DNA of 64,000 bases from NCBI GenBank assembly GCA_902826095.1, contig CADEDN010000007.1:1-64000 (forward strand), in the 5' to 3' direction. Below, piece after piece: positions 50,176 through 57,355 of this stretch. The position numbers were made by a program, and so were the translations under genes. How positions within the stretch are numbered: position 1 is the first letter of the stretch; each line of letters starts with the position of its first letter. Origin of the DNA: an uncultured Alphaproteobacteria bacterium (GTDB taxonomy: Bacteria; Pseudomonadota; Alphaproteobacteria; Caulobacterales; Parvularculaceae). The notes under the pieces were generated by a model, which did not search any database, was not told where the DNA came from, and worked only from the letters and a program-made list of their open reading frames with translations.

Positions 50176-51687
50176 GTGATCCCTCCCTTCCTCCTTCTCT
50201 CCGCCGCCGAAACGCGCGCGGTCGAGGCGCTCGCCATGAAGAACGGGCATTCGGGCCCGGCGATGATGGAGGCCGCTGGCGCCGCCGTCGCGACGTTCAT
50301 TACAAGGAGCGTTTCAAAGCGCCCGGCCGCCATTCTGTGCGGGCCCGGGAACAATGGCGGCGACGGCCTTGTCGTCGCGCGCCTGTTGAAGGAGCAGGGC
50401 TGGACCGTGCGCGTCGGCCTTCTCGGCGAGAAAGCGCAATTGCGCAGCGAAGCGGCGCTGATGGCTTCGCTCTATGACGGCGCGATCGAGCCCTTGACGC
50501 CCGCCGTCCTTGAGGGCGCCGGCGTCATCGTCGACGCGGTTTTCGGCGTCGGCCTCGCGCGCCCGGTCGAGGGCGCCTTGCGCGAACTCTTCATCGCCGC
50601 CAACCAACATCCGGCGCCGACATTTTCAATCGACATTCCTTCCGGCGTCGACGCCGACACCGGCGCGGTTCTCGGCGCGGCGATGAAGGCCGCGGCGACC
50701 GTGACCTTCATTTCAAGAAAGCCCGGACATCTCCTTTATCCGGGCCGCGCGCTTGGCGGCGCCGTCAGCGTCGCCGATATCGGGATCAAGGACGAATGGG
50801 TTTCGGGGCTGAACCCCGCGACGTTCGAAAACCACCCGGCGCTCTGGGCCGGCCGCTGGCGCCGGCCGACCTTCATGACGCACAAATATGATCGCGGCCA
50901 TGTCGCGGTCGTCTCCGGACCGCGCCTCAGGACGGGCGCGGCGCGTCTTGCGGCGCGCGCGGCGCTGCGGTGCGGCGCCGGCCTTGTCACAATCCTTTCG
51001 CCGAAGGATGCGGCGGACGAAAATGCCGCGCAATTGACCGCGATCATGCTGCGGGAAGCCGATGACGCGACGGCGATCGGCGACATTCTCGCGGACAAGC
51101 GCTTCACCGCGGCGCTGATCGGCCCCGGCGCCGGCGTCGGCGCGCCGACGAAAGAGCGAGTGCTGACGATCCTGAAATCGGGCGCCGGCGCGGTCATTGA
51201 CGCGGATGCGCTGACGAGTTTTGAAACGGACGCCGCCGCCCTCTTCGCAGCGCTCCGCGCCGACGACGTTTTGACACCGCATCAGGGCGAATTCGCGCGG
51301 CTCTTTCCTGGCGTCGACGCCAACAGCGGAAAGCTCGGCATGGCGCGCGCCGCGGCGGCCGCTGCGAAAGCGGTCGTCGTTCTTAAAGGCGCCGACACGG
51401 TGATCGCGAGCCCAGGCGGGCGGGCGATGATCAACACCAATGCGCCTTACGAACTCGCGACAGCCGGCGCTGGCGATGTGCTCGCCGGCGTCATTGCGGG
51501 GATGCGCGCGCAAGGCATGCCGGGGCTTGATGCGGCGGCGGCGGGCGTATGGCTCCATGGCGCCGCGGCGCAGATCGCCGGTCCCGGCCTTATCGCCGAA
51601 GATCTTCCGGACGCCCTGCAGCCGGTCTTCAAATCGCTGTTTGCGCCGGAAGCGCAAAAGCAGCCTGAGCAGAACGGGCGACAATGA
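50176..51687 (+). CDS. nnr: Bifunctional NAD(P)H-hydrate repair enzyme Nnr (epimerase/dehydratase)
   Basis: A 503-residue fusion. The N-terminal YjeF_N epimerase half has GPGNNGGDGLVVARLL and SIDIPSGVDADTG. The C-terminal ADP-dependent dehydratase half has KYDRGHVAVVSG, VLTPHQGEFARLFP and GAGDVLAGVIAGM. It repairs hydrated NADH/NADPH in the cytosol. It starts with GTG, no strong ribosome site, preceded by a possible 10-codon leader. It overlaps the GNAT gene by 4 bases. Confidence 0.96.
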   Translation: MIPPFLLLSAAETRAVEALAMKNGHSGPAMMEAAGAAVATFITRSVSKRPAAILCGPGNNGGDGLVVARLLKEQGWTVRVGLLGEKAQLRSEAALMASLYDGAIEPLTPAVLEGAGVIVDAVFGVGLARPVEGALRELFIAANQHPAPTFSIDIPSGVDADTGAVLGAAMKAAATVTFISRKPGHLLYPGRALGGAVSVADIGIKDEWVSGLNPATFENHPALWAGRWRRPTFMTHKYDRGHVAVVSGPRLRTGAARLAARAALRCGAGLVTILSPKDAADENAAQLTAIMLREADDATAIGDILADKRFTAALIGPGAGVGAPTKERVLTILKSGAGAVIDADALTSFETDAAALFAALRADDVLTPHQGEFARLFPGVDANSGKLGMARAAAAAAKAVVVLKGADTVIASPGGRAMINTNAPYELATAGAGDVLAGVIAGMRAQGMPGLDAAAAGVWLHGAAAQIAGPGLIAEDLPDALQPVFKSLFAPEAQKQPEQNGRQ

Positions 51688-52175
51688 TCATCCGCGCCGT
51701 CGCCTTCGAAGACGCCGCCGCGATCAACGCGCTCTATAACCCGTTCATTCTCGAAACGCCGGCGACCTTCGAGACGGCGCCGATCGACTTGGAGGCTCGC
51801 CGCCGCTGGATCGAGAGCCGCCTCGCCAATCCGCGCCATCCCGCTTTCGTCGCGGAAGGGGAGGGCCGCCTCTTCGGCTTTGCGAACGCCGCGCCTTTTG
51901 ACGCGCGCCAGGCCTATGAGACCTCGATCAAGGTTTCCGTCTTCGTGGCCCCGGACGCCCAGGGCAAAGGCGTCGGCGCGCAGCTTTATGAAGCGCTTTT
52001 CGCGGCCGTCTCGGCGGCGGACGTCCACCGCGCCTACGCCGGCATTGTCGCGCCCAATCCGGCGTCGGTCGCCCTGCATCAGCGCTTCGGCTTTCGCCAT
52101 GTCTCGACCCTCGACGAGGTCGGGCGGAAATTCGGCCGCTATTACAGCGTGATGTGGTTCGAAAAGCGGTTCTGA
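51684..52175 (+). CDS. GNAT N-acetyltransferase (phosphinothricin acetyltransferase-like)
   Basis: A 163-residue GCN5-related acetyltransferase. IRAVAFEDAAAINALYNPF at the N terminus, then VFVAPDAQGKGVGAQLYEAL as the acetyl-CoA P-loop, and GIVAPNPASVALHQRFGFR fit the Pat/Bar/YwnH-like branch that acetylates small amines such as phosphinothricin or methionine sulfoximine. It shares a 4-base ATGA overlap with nnr. The substrate is unknown. Confidence 0.9.
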   Translation: MIIRAVAFEDAAAINALYNPFILETPATFETAPIDLEARRRWIESRLANPRHPAFVAEGEGRLFGFANAAPFDARQAYETSIKVSVFVAPDAQGKGVGAQLYEALFAAVSAADVHRAYAGIVAPNPASVALHQRFGFRHVSTLDEVGRKFGRYYSVMWFEKRF

Positions 52176-52260
52176 CCGGCTCGACAGGCGGCTTTCCTCT
52201 GCTATAGAGACCCGCTTTCGCGGCCCGGGCGCTTCCTGCGCGGCCGGCCGGCGCGCGCTC

Positions 52261-52345
52261 GCGGGTGTGGCGGAACTGGCAGACGCACTGGATTTAGGTT
52301 CCAGCGCCGCAAGGCGTGGGGGTTCAACTCCCTCCACCCGCACCA
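52261..52345 (+). tRNA. tRNA-Leu(TAG)
   Basis: It runs from GCGGGTGTGGCGGAACTGG to CCCTCCACCCGCACCA. Acceptor arms GCGGGTG/CACCCGC pair. The anticodon stem CTGGA/TCCAG encloses TTTAGGT, giving anticodon TAG for CUA/CUN leucine codons. A variable arm (CGCCGCAAGGCG-type) and GGTTCAACTCC T arm follow. CCA is encoded; 85 nt. Confidence 0.95.
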
Positions 52346-52464
52346 GTCTTCGCGCGCGAAGCGGGCGAAAGCGGACTGGCGACCGCGCGCTTCGGCTCGG
52401 CGAGCCCGGGCGAAATTAAATTGCAGGCGCGGCGGCGCGCCGACAGAAAAAGGCTTGGACGACG

Positions 52465-53823
52465 ATGGAAGTGATTGAAAAGACCGCCGAGGGCCTCGAG
52501 CGCAAATTCACGGTGAAAGTGCCGGCGGCCGAACTCGACGCCAAGCTGAATGCGCGCCTCGCCGACGTTAAAGGCAGGGTGCAGCTGAAAGGATTTCGCA
52601 AGGGCAAGGCGCCGCTGCCGTTCCTGAAAAAGATGTACGGCAAGGGGATGATGAGCGAGATCTTGCAGGAGATCGTCAACGAGACGAGCTACAAGGCGTT
52701 CACCGACCGCGATCTGAAACCCGCGACGACGCCAAGGCCCAATCTCGTCACCGATTTCGACGCGATCATCGACGGCAAGGCGGACCTTGAATATGACGTG
52801 CAGGCGGAAATCCTCCCCGCATTCGAGCCGGCCGTCGTCGACGGCATGAAGCTGAAGCGCCCGGTCGCCGATGTCGCCGAAACGGAAGTCGACGAAGCGC
52901 TCCAAAAACTCGCCGAGAACAATCGCGACTACGAGCCGCGCCAGGAAAACGCCAAGGCGAAAGAGGGCGACATGGTCGTCATCGATTTCGTCGGAACGAT
53001 CGACGGCGTGGAATTCAAGGGCGGCAAGGGCGAAGGCCACTCCGTCATTCTCGGCTCGAACACGCTGATCAAGGGCTTTGAGGACCAGCTTGTCGGCGCG
53101 AAAGCGGGCGCCGATGTCGAGGTGAAGCTGACTTTTCCGGCCGAATACGGCTCGGCCGAACTTGACGGCAAGGACGCCGTCTTCGCGGTCAAGGTGAAGG
53201 AAGTGAAGGCGCCGCAGGACGCGACGGCGGACGAGGCGCTGGCGACGAAACTCGGCTTTGACGATCTCGCCGAGTTGAAAAGGCGCGTGCGCGAGCGGCT
53301 CGAGACCGAATATCGCTCGATGTCGCGCAGTCATGTGAAGCGCGCGCTTCTCGACAAGCTCGACGCCGCGCATGATTTCGACCTGCCGAAATCGATGGTC
53401 GAGGCGGAATTCAGCCAGATCTGGCGCCAGATCGAAAACGCCGAGCGCGACGAGGAAGACAAGGACAAGACCGACGAGCAGCTGAAAGAGGAATACAGGA
53501 AGATCGCGGTCCGCCGCGTGCGCCTCGGCCTCGTTCTCGCCGAAATCGGCCGCCGCGCCGACGTGCAGGTGCCGAGCGACCAGCTGCAGCGCGCGGTGCA
53601 GGAATCAGCGCTGCGCGACGCGCAGCTCTTCGCCATGCAGGGCCAGAAAATCAGCCCGCAGGAAGTCTTGAAATTCTACCAGCAAAACCCGAACGCCGTC
53701 GCCCAGATCAGAGCGCCGCTCTTTGAAGAGCGCGTCGTCGACTTCATCCTCGAAAAAGCCGACGTCGAGGACAAAAAGGTCTCGAAAGAAGATCTGATGA
53801 AGGACCCCGACGGAGAGGAATGA
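52465..53823 (+). CDS. tig: Trigger factor, ribosome-associated chaperone
   Basis: A 452-residue chaperone that meets nascent chains at the ribosome exit. The N-terminal ribosome-binding signature KGFRKGKAPLPFL is at about residues 39-50. The FKBP-type prolyl isomerase domain holds GDMVVIDFVGTIDG (about 170-185). The C-terminal chaperone arms are helical and charged, with EEDKDKTDEQLKEEYRK. It follows tRNA-Leu by 119 bases and has its own terminator. Confidence 0.96.
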   Translation: MEVIEKTAEGLERKFTVKVPAAELDAKLNARLADVKGRVQLKGFRKGKAPLPFLKKMYGKGMMSEILQEIVNETSYKAFTDRDLKPATTPRPNLVTDFDAIIDGKADLEYDVQAEILPAFEPAVVDGMKLKRPVADVAETEVDEALQKLAENNRDYEPRQENAKAKEGDMVVIDFVGTIDGVEFKGGKGEGHSVILGSNTLIKGFEDQLVGAKAGADVEVKLTFPAEYGSAELDGKDAVFAVKVKEVKAPQDATADEALATKLGFDDLAELKRRVRERLETEYRSMSRSHVKRALLDKLDAAHDFDLPKSMVEAEFSQIWRQIENAERDEEDKDKTDEQLKEEYRKIAVRRVRLGLVLAEIGRRADVQVPSDQLQRAVQESALRDAQLFAMQGQKISPQEVLKFYQQNPNAVAQIRAPLFEERVVDFILEKADVEDKKVSKEDLMKDPDGEE

Positions 53824-53849
53824 TTCCTCCCGCCGCAACGCCGCATTCG

Positions 53850-53880
53850 AAAGGCCGCACGCAGGGCGGCCTTTTTGTTT
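53850..53880 (+). terminator. tig terminator
   Basis: AAAGGCCGC (53850-53858) pairs with GCGGCCTTT (53866-53874) around a 7-base loop, then TTTGTTT. Confidence 0.85.
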
Positions 53881-54013
53881 GGGGCGTCTGTCACTGACCG
53901 CGGCGATGGCGGCGATCGGGCGGCTCCTCATCGCCGGCGCGCGCAGGTCGCTTCCAAGCCGACCGACTCATGAGTCATGACATTCGTCGACGAAGACCCG
54001 CGCACAGGCCTCA

Positions 54014-54139
54014 TCAGGAGGAGAGTGGCGCTCCTCCGCCGATCAGCGCTTTGAGCAAATAGCCGTCGCCAAACAGCGCCGGAGAGGCGATCCCGAACAA
54101 GAGTGTAAAAATTCGGACCGAGATGGCGCAGCCGGCCAT
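54014..54139 (-). CDS. Possible small hydrophobic protein (41 residues)
   Basis: The frame reads MAGCAISVRIFTLLFGIASP and continues for 21 more residues with a membrane-like first half and GGGAP near its end. No ribosome site or family was found. It is 118 bases upstream of a repeat hairpin and between terminators, so its coding status is uncertain. Confidence 0.25.
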   Translation of the reverse strand: MAGCAISVRIFTLLFGIASPALFGDGYLLKALIGGGAPLSS

Positions 54140-54182
54140 CGCGAATACGACCGGCGACGGTCGGCAGCGGTCACAAGCTTAG

Positions 54183-54230
54183 CGCGCCGGGCGCGAAAGT
54201 GGAAACCGGTTTCGCGCGCAAAGGCGCGCC
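54183..54230 (+). repeat. Hairpin repeat, GCGAAAGTGGAAACCGGTTTCGC type
   Basis: CGCGCCGGGCGCGAAA (54183-54198) is the reverse complement of the 16-mers at 27079 and 59846. GCGAAA (54193-54198) pairs with TTTCGC (54210-54215). It is related to the hairpin at 59237-59285. TTAG precedes it. Confidence 0.5.
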
Positions 54231-54243
54231 AAATCAATAGGCG

Positions 54244-54283
54244 AGAACATCGGGCGCGATTCCCATATCGCGCCCGATGTTCT
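54244..54283. repeat. Perfect 17-bp hairpin overlapping the thioesterase stop
   Basis: AGAACATCGGGCGCGAT pairs perfectly with ATCGCGCCCGATGTTCT across a 6-base loop TCCCAT. The right end plus A makes TCTAG, and the TAG stop codon of the thioesterase (54282-54284) lies in it. It is homologous to 32503-32545. Confidence 0.7.
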
Positions 54284-54719
54284 AGGCGAACAATGGCAAG
54301 AGCGCGGTGCGAAGCGCCGTAGGCAAACTCACCGGCCGCCGCGTTTCGCGGTCGACATAGACATGAACGAAATGCCCCTCGGCGGCGGGCGCTTCATCGC
54401 CCGCCTTGAAGATCGCGATTTCGTAGCGCACGGAGGAATTGCCGATCTTCGTGACGCGCAAGCCGCCTTCAAGACGTTGCGGGAATTCCAGCGGCGCAAA
54501 ATACTTGCACCCCGTCTCGACGACGAGGCCGATGACGGCGCCCTTGTGAATGTCGAGCGCGCCCGTGGCGACCAGATATTCATTCACGATCGTGTCGAAA
54601 TAGCCGTAATAGACGACGTTGTTGACGTGGCCGTAGACGTCATTGTCCGCCCAGCGCGTCTGGAGGGGGAGGAAGTGTTTGTAGACGGCGCGCGTGACGC
54701 GATTGAGATCGTCATGCAT
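54282..54719 (-). CDS. Acyl-CoA thioesterase, 4HBT hotdog fold
   Basis: A 145-residue hotdog thioesterase with the catalytic [20 protein letters not shown], in which Asp and His are in place, [19 protein letters not shown] and a C-terminal [15 protein letters not shown]. It hydrolyses acyl-CoA, probably aromatic or short-chain, in the cytosol. Its start overlaps the brnA antitoxin stop by 8 bases, so it shares a transcript with the toxin-antitoxin pair. Its stop codon lies in a hairpin repeat. Confidence 0.9.
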   Translation of the reverse strand: MHDDLNRVTRAVYKHFLPLQTRWADNDVYGHVNNVVYYGYFDTIVNEYLVATGALDIHKGAVIGLVVETGCKYFAPLEFPQRLEGGLRVTKIGNSSVRYEIAIFKAGDEAPAAEGHFVHVYVDRETRRPVSLPTALRTALLPLFA

Positions 54720-55023
54720 TCGATTTGGCGCGCCCAGGCGCGCGCTTTGCCGCCGCTTTCAACGCCGCGTTCATGCGCGACTGCCAGCCCGGCCCGCCGC
54801 TCTTGAAGCGCTCCAGCACCTCGCGATCGACGCGCAGCGAGACAGCGACTTTGGCCGGTCTTTTGCCGGGCCCGCGTTGACCGACAAGCCGCTTCAACCC
54901 AGCAGGCAAAGCCTTGGACGCCGGACGCATGCCGCGAAATTCGTCGGCCGTCAGTTCAGGGATGTCGACCGCATCCCAGTCCGCTTTCGAGATATGCGCC
55001 GGCCGCTTAGGCGACTTGGTCAT
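54712..55023 (-). CDS. brnA: BrnA-like antitoxin
   Basis: A 103-residue protein from the ATG at 55023 ([19 protein letters not shown]). The C-terminal part [20 protein letters not shown] and [13 protein letters not shown] has the ribbon-helix-helix composition typical of BrnA. It overlaps brnT by 17 bases, in toxin-first order, as is usual for BrnT/BrnA. It neutralises the toxin and represses the promoter. Unusually, its 3' end overlaps the thioesterase start. Confidence 0.85.
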   Translation of the reverse strand: MTKSPKRPAHISKADWDAVDIPELTADEFRGMRPASKALPAGLKRLVGQRGPGKRPAKVAVSLRVDREVLERFKSGGPGWQSRMNAALKAAAKRAPGRAKSNA

Positions 55024-55273
55024 AAAGCTTCTTCTCTCTGTCATTCGCCTTGCGCAAGCCGATAATCCGAAAGGCGGCCCGGCGCGGCGTCCACACCATG
55101 ACGTGCAGCCGCTCGTCGATAAAGCCGACAGCGACGTACCGTCTTTCCAATTGGCTGTGCGCGGCATCCGGCCGCACAAGCGCAGTCCGCCAGTCAAAAC
55201 GCCTCGCAGCGTCGAACATCACCCCGTGCTTGATCAGATTGGCGGCCGCTTTGCCGGGGTCCCATTCATACAT
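55007..55273 (-). CDS. brnT: BrnT-like RelE-family toxin
   Basis: An 88-residue toxin with the family start YEWDPGKAAANLIKHGVMFD, GFIDERLHVMVWTPRRAAF and a C-terminal [18 protein letters not shown]. BrnT is a type II ribonuclease toxin related to RelE. It opens the operon. An operator/promoter with a 12-bp palindrome sits upstream. The order brnT-brnA is canonical. Confidence 0.9.
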   Translation of the reverse strand: MYEWDPGKAAANLIKHGVMFDAARRFDWRTALVRPDAAHSQLERRYVAVGFIDERLHVMVWTPRRAAFRIIGLRKANDREKKLYDQVA

Positions 55274-55292
55274 CGCGCCGCGCCATTATCTT

Positions 55293-55321
55293 AATGTATA
55301 TACATAAAAAGGGCTTGTCAA
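55293..55321 (-). promoter_or_regulatory. brnTA promoter with internal operator
   Basis: On the minus strand TTGACA (55321-55316) and TACATT (55298-55293) are separated by 17 bases. The palindrome ATGTATATACAT (55294-55305) covers the -10 and part of the spacer. This fits autorepression by BrnA. The start of brnT is 20 bases downstream. Confidence 0.65.
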
Positions 55322-55338
55322 GCGCAGCGCTGAACGAC

Positions 55339-56484
55339 TCACAATACTTCCCCATACATCCTCAGCGCATCGTCATAGGTCACCTCGCGCGGATTGTTCC
55401 GCATGACGCGCTCGGCCTTCATCGCGTCTTCGGCCATGCGCGGCAGGTCGTTGTGCGAAATGCCGAGATTGGAGAGGCGGCGTTCGACGCCGGTCGCGGC
55501 GACGATCTCCATCAGCTTGCCAATGAAAGCGTCGGCGCGCATCGCGTAATCGCCGGTGTCGTTGGCGCCGATGACGTCGCCAAGCTCAGCGTAAAGCGGC
55601 GCGGCGGCCGGCGCCGAAAAGCGCAGCACGGGTTCGAGCATCAGGGAATTTGAGAGCCCGTGCGGAATGTGAAAGAGCGCGCCAAGCGGATAGGCCATGC
55701 CGTGCACCGCGCCGACCGGGGAATTGGTGAAAGCCTGTCCCGCGAGCATCGAGCCCAAAAGCATATTGGCGCGCACCGTCGCATCATTCGGCGTCTCGCA
55801 GGCGCCGACAATGTTCGAGGAGAGAAGCCTGAGCGCCTCGCGCGCCAGCGCGTCGGAGACCGGATTTTTTCTGTGGCGGTTCGTATAGGCCTCGATCGCA
55901 TGCACCATGGCGTCGATGCCGGTCGCGGCCGTCACCTGACGCGGCAGGCCAAGCGTGAGCGCCGGGTCCAAAATCGCGACATCGGCGAACATCTGGTCGC
56001 CGAGAATGCCCATTTTCTGCTCGTCATCCGTCGTCACCACCGCGATGTCGGTCACTTCGCTTCCCGTGCCGGACGTCGTCGGCAGCAAGGCGAGCGGCGC
56101 GCGGCCGCCCTTGATATTGCCCGTGCCGTAAATCTCTTCGAGCTTTTGCGTCGAATGGAGAAGGACCGCGATGATCTTCGCCGTGTCCATCGACGAGCCC
56201 CCGCCGAAACCGATGACGCCGTCTGCTTTGTGCAGTCTCGCGACATCGACGGACTGGCGAACAACGCGCGCCGGCGGGTCCGCCTCGATGCCGTCAAACA
56301 GAAAAAAGTCGAGCCCTTCGGCTTTGAGGCTTTTGAGCGCCGCATTAATAAGCCCGGCGTTGACGATCCCCTTGTCCGTGACGATGACGGGCCGCGTCAT
56401 CCGTTGGCGGACGATGACGCCCAGCCGCGCCGACGCGCCGGCTTCGAAAATAACGGAAGGGACAGTGCGGAAGGTGAAGTTCAT
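55339..56484 (-). CDS. Iron-containing alcohol dehydrogenase (group III)
   Basis: A 381-residue enzyme with GFGGGSSMDTAKIIA and TTSGTGSEVTDIAV in the NAD domain. The metal site is in GIDAMVHAIEAYT and GAVHGMAYPLGALFHIPHG, with its conserved histidines. It oxidises or reduces alcohols/aldehydes, substrate unknown. It lies 21 bases after vapC on the same strand and 20 bases before the brnTA promoter. Confidence 0.94.
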   Translation of the reverse strand: MNFTFRTVPSVIFEAGASARLGVIVRQRMTRPVIVTDKGIVNAGLINAALKSLKAEGLDFFLFDGIEADPPARVVRQSVDVARLHKADGVIGFGGGSSMDTAKIIAVLLHSTQKLEEIYGTGNIKGGRAPLALLPTTSGTGSEVTDIAVVTTDDEQKMGILGDQMFADVAILDPALTLGLPRQVTAATGIDAMVHAIEAYTNRHRKNPVSDALAREALRLLSSNIVGACETPNDATVRANMLLGSMLAGQAFTNSPVGAVHGMAYPLGALFHIPHGLSNSLMLEPVLRFSAPAAAPLYAELGDVIGANDTGDYAMRADAFIGKLMEIVAATGVERRLSNLGISHNDLPRMAEDAMKAERVMRNNPREVTYDDALRMYGEVL

Positions 56485-56505
56485 AGGAAGCCGCCGGTTG
56501 GCGGC

Positions 56506-56880
56506 TCAAGCCGGATAGGGCCGCTTGAGCCCGCGAAACATCGGGAAGTGTTTCAGATTGAGGGTCGCCAGATCAAGATCTTTCGTCTTCGCCGTCGCGG
56601 CGATCAGCGCATCGATCGGGTCAACGGCGTGGCTTGGTCCGTATTCCCTGACGTACTCTCCGGCGATCCGTGCGATTTCAAGGTCGATATCGGCCACTTG
56701 ATAGGTCGCCAGGATGCGATCGATCGCCGCCGTCTCGTTGGCGCCGCGCGCCCCCGCGACTAGCTCCGTCGCGGTGATGACGGAAATGACTGGGGTCGCT
56801 CTGAGGCCGCTGATGAACGCGACAGCGCCATCGCGTCCGCGCAGCAAGTCGATCAGGATGCAAGTGTCGAGCAGCCTCAC
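56506..56880 (-). CDS. vapC: VapC-like PIN-domain toxin
   Basis: A 124-residue protein with VRLLDTCILIDLLRGRD (first Asp pair), ITATELVAGAR (Glu), and DPIDALIAATAKTKDLDLATLN (catalytic acidic residues) as expected for PIN ribonucleases. The start GTG at 56880 overlaps the antitoxin stop as GTGA; a longer reading would overlap it further. It is likely a tRNA- or rRNA-cleaving toxin. Adjacent to vapB. Confidence 0.9.
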   Translation of the reverse strand: MRLLDTCILIDLLRGRDGAVAFISGLRATPVISVITATELVAGARGANETAAIDRILATYQVADIDLEIARIAGEYVREYGPSHAVDPIDALIAATAKTKDLDLATLNLKHFPMFRGLKRPYPA

Positions 56881-57143
56881 TCGGCGCCGTAGACGGACTT
56901 GAAACGCTTCTTGGCCGCGTCGCGCAGATTTTTTGAAGCCGCCTCGATATCGTCGCGGTCGCGCCAAAGCCCCGCCGCCGCGCGGGTCGCTTCACGCCAG
57001 CCTTCGTTCTTGTGTTGATCGTTCTCAAGCACGAGATCGACGCCCGAGCGGATAAGGTCCGACTGACGCCGGCCCGTTCGCGCAGCGAGGCGCTTTAGGG
57101 CGGTTTTTTGATCGTCGCGGAGAAAGACCTGGACTTTGCGCAT
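56877..57143 (-). CDS. vapB: VapB-like ribbon-helix-helix antitoxin
   Basis: The product has about 88 residues from the ATG at 57143 (MRKVQVFLRDDQKTALKRL). An N-terminal ribbon-helix-helix with TGRRQSDLIRSGVDLVL is followed by a C-terminal toxin-binding tail. The 4-base overlap with vapC and the 21-bp inverted repeat upstream are typical of an autoregulated antitoxin. The TTG at 57158 is a weaker start. Confidence 0.85.
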   Translation of the reverse strand: MRKVQVFLRDDQKTALKRLAARTGRRQSDLIRSGVDLVLENDQHKNEGWREATRAAAGLWRDRDDIEAASKNLRDAAKKRFKSVYGAE

Positions 57144-57159
57144 AGTAACTCTGGTCAAT

Positions 57160-57180
57160 CGACATACATATTGTATGTCG
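57160..57180. promoter_or_regulatory. vapBC operator
   Basis: CGACATACA-TAT-TGTATGTCG has perfect 9-bp arms, 17 bases upstream of the vapB ATG. It is probably bound by VapB or VapBC. Confidence 0.75.
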
Positions 57181-57355
57181 AATCTGCCGGAACGTCAACC
57201 CAGCCTCCGTCTTCCGGTTTTCGAAATGATCCAACGACGCAAGCAAGAACACATCAAGAAGCGTCATCGCGGCGCCAAAATCATCGATGTCACGAGTCAT
57301 CGAAATCTGAAGCAGGTTCCAGACTTCTCAGCGCTCGCCACCTTCGAATTGACTG

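Larger units (their letters stand above)
53881..54281. other. 400-base region with repeats and no clear gene
   Basis: It holds a GACTCATGAGTC palindrome (53965-53976) with two GANTC sites, a possible 41-residue hydrophobic ORF (54014-54139, minus strand), a hairpin repeat of the GCGAAAGTGG..TTTCGC type (54183-54230) and a perfect hairpin (54244-54283). No conserved gene was recognised. Confidence 0.5.

Noticed and set aside
54043-54237. 64-codon minus-strand frame
   Set aside because: It is mostly a translation of the GCGAAAGTGG-type repeat and has no family features.
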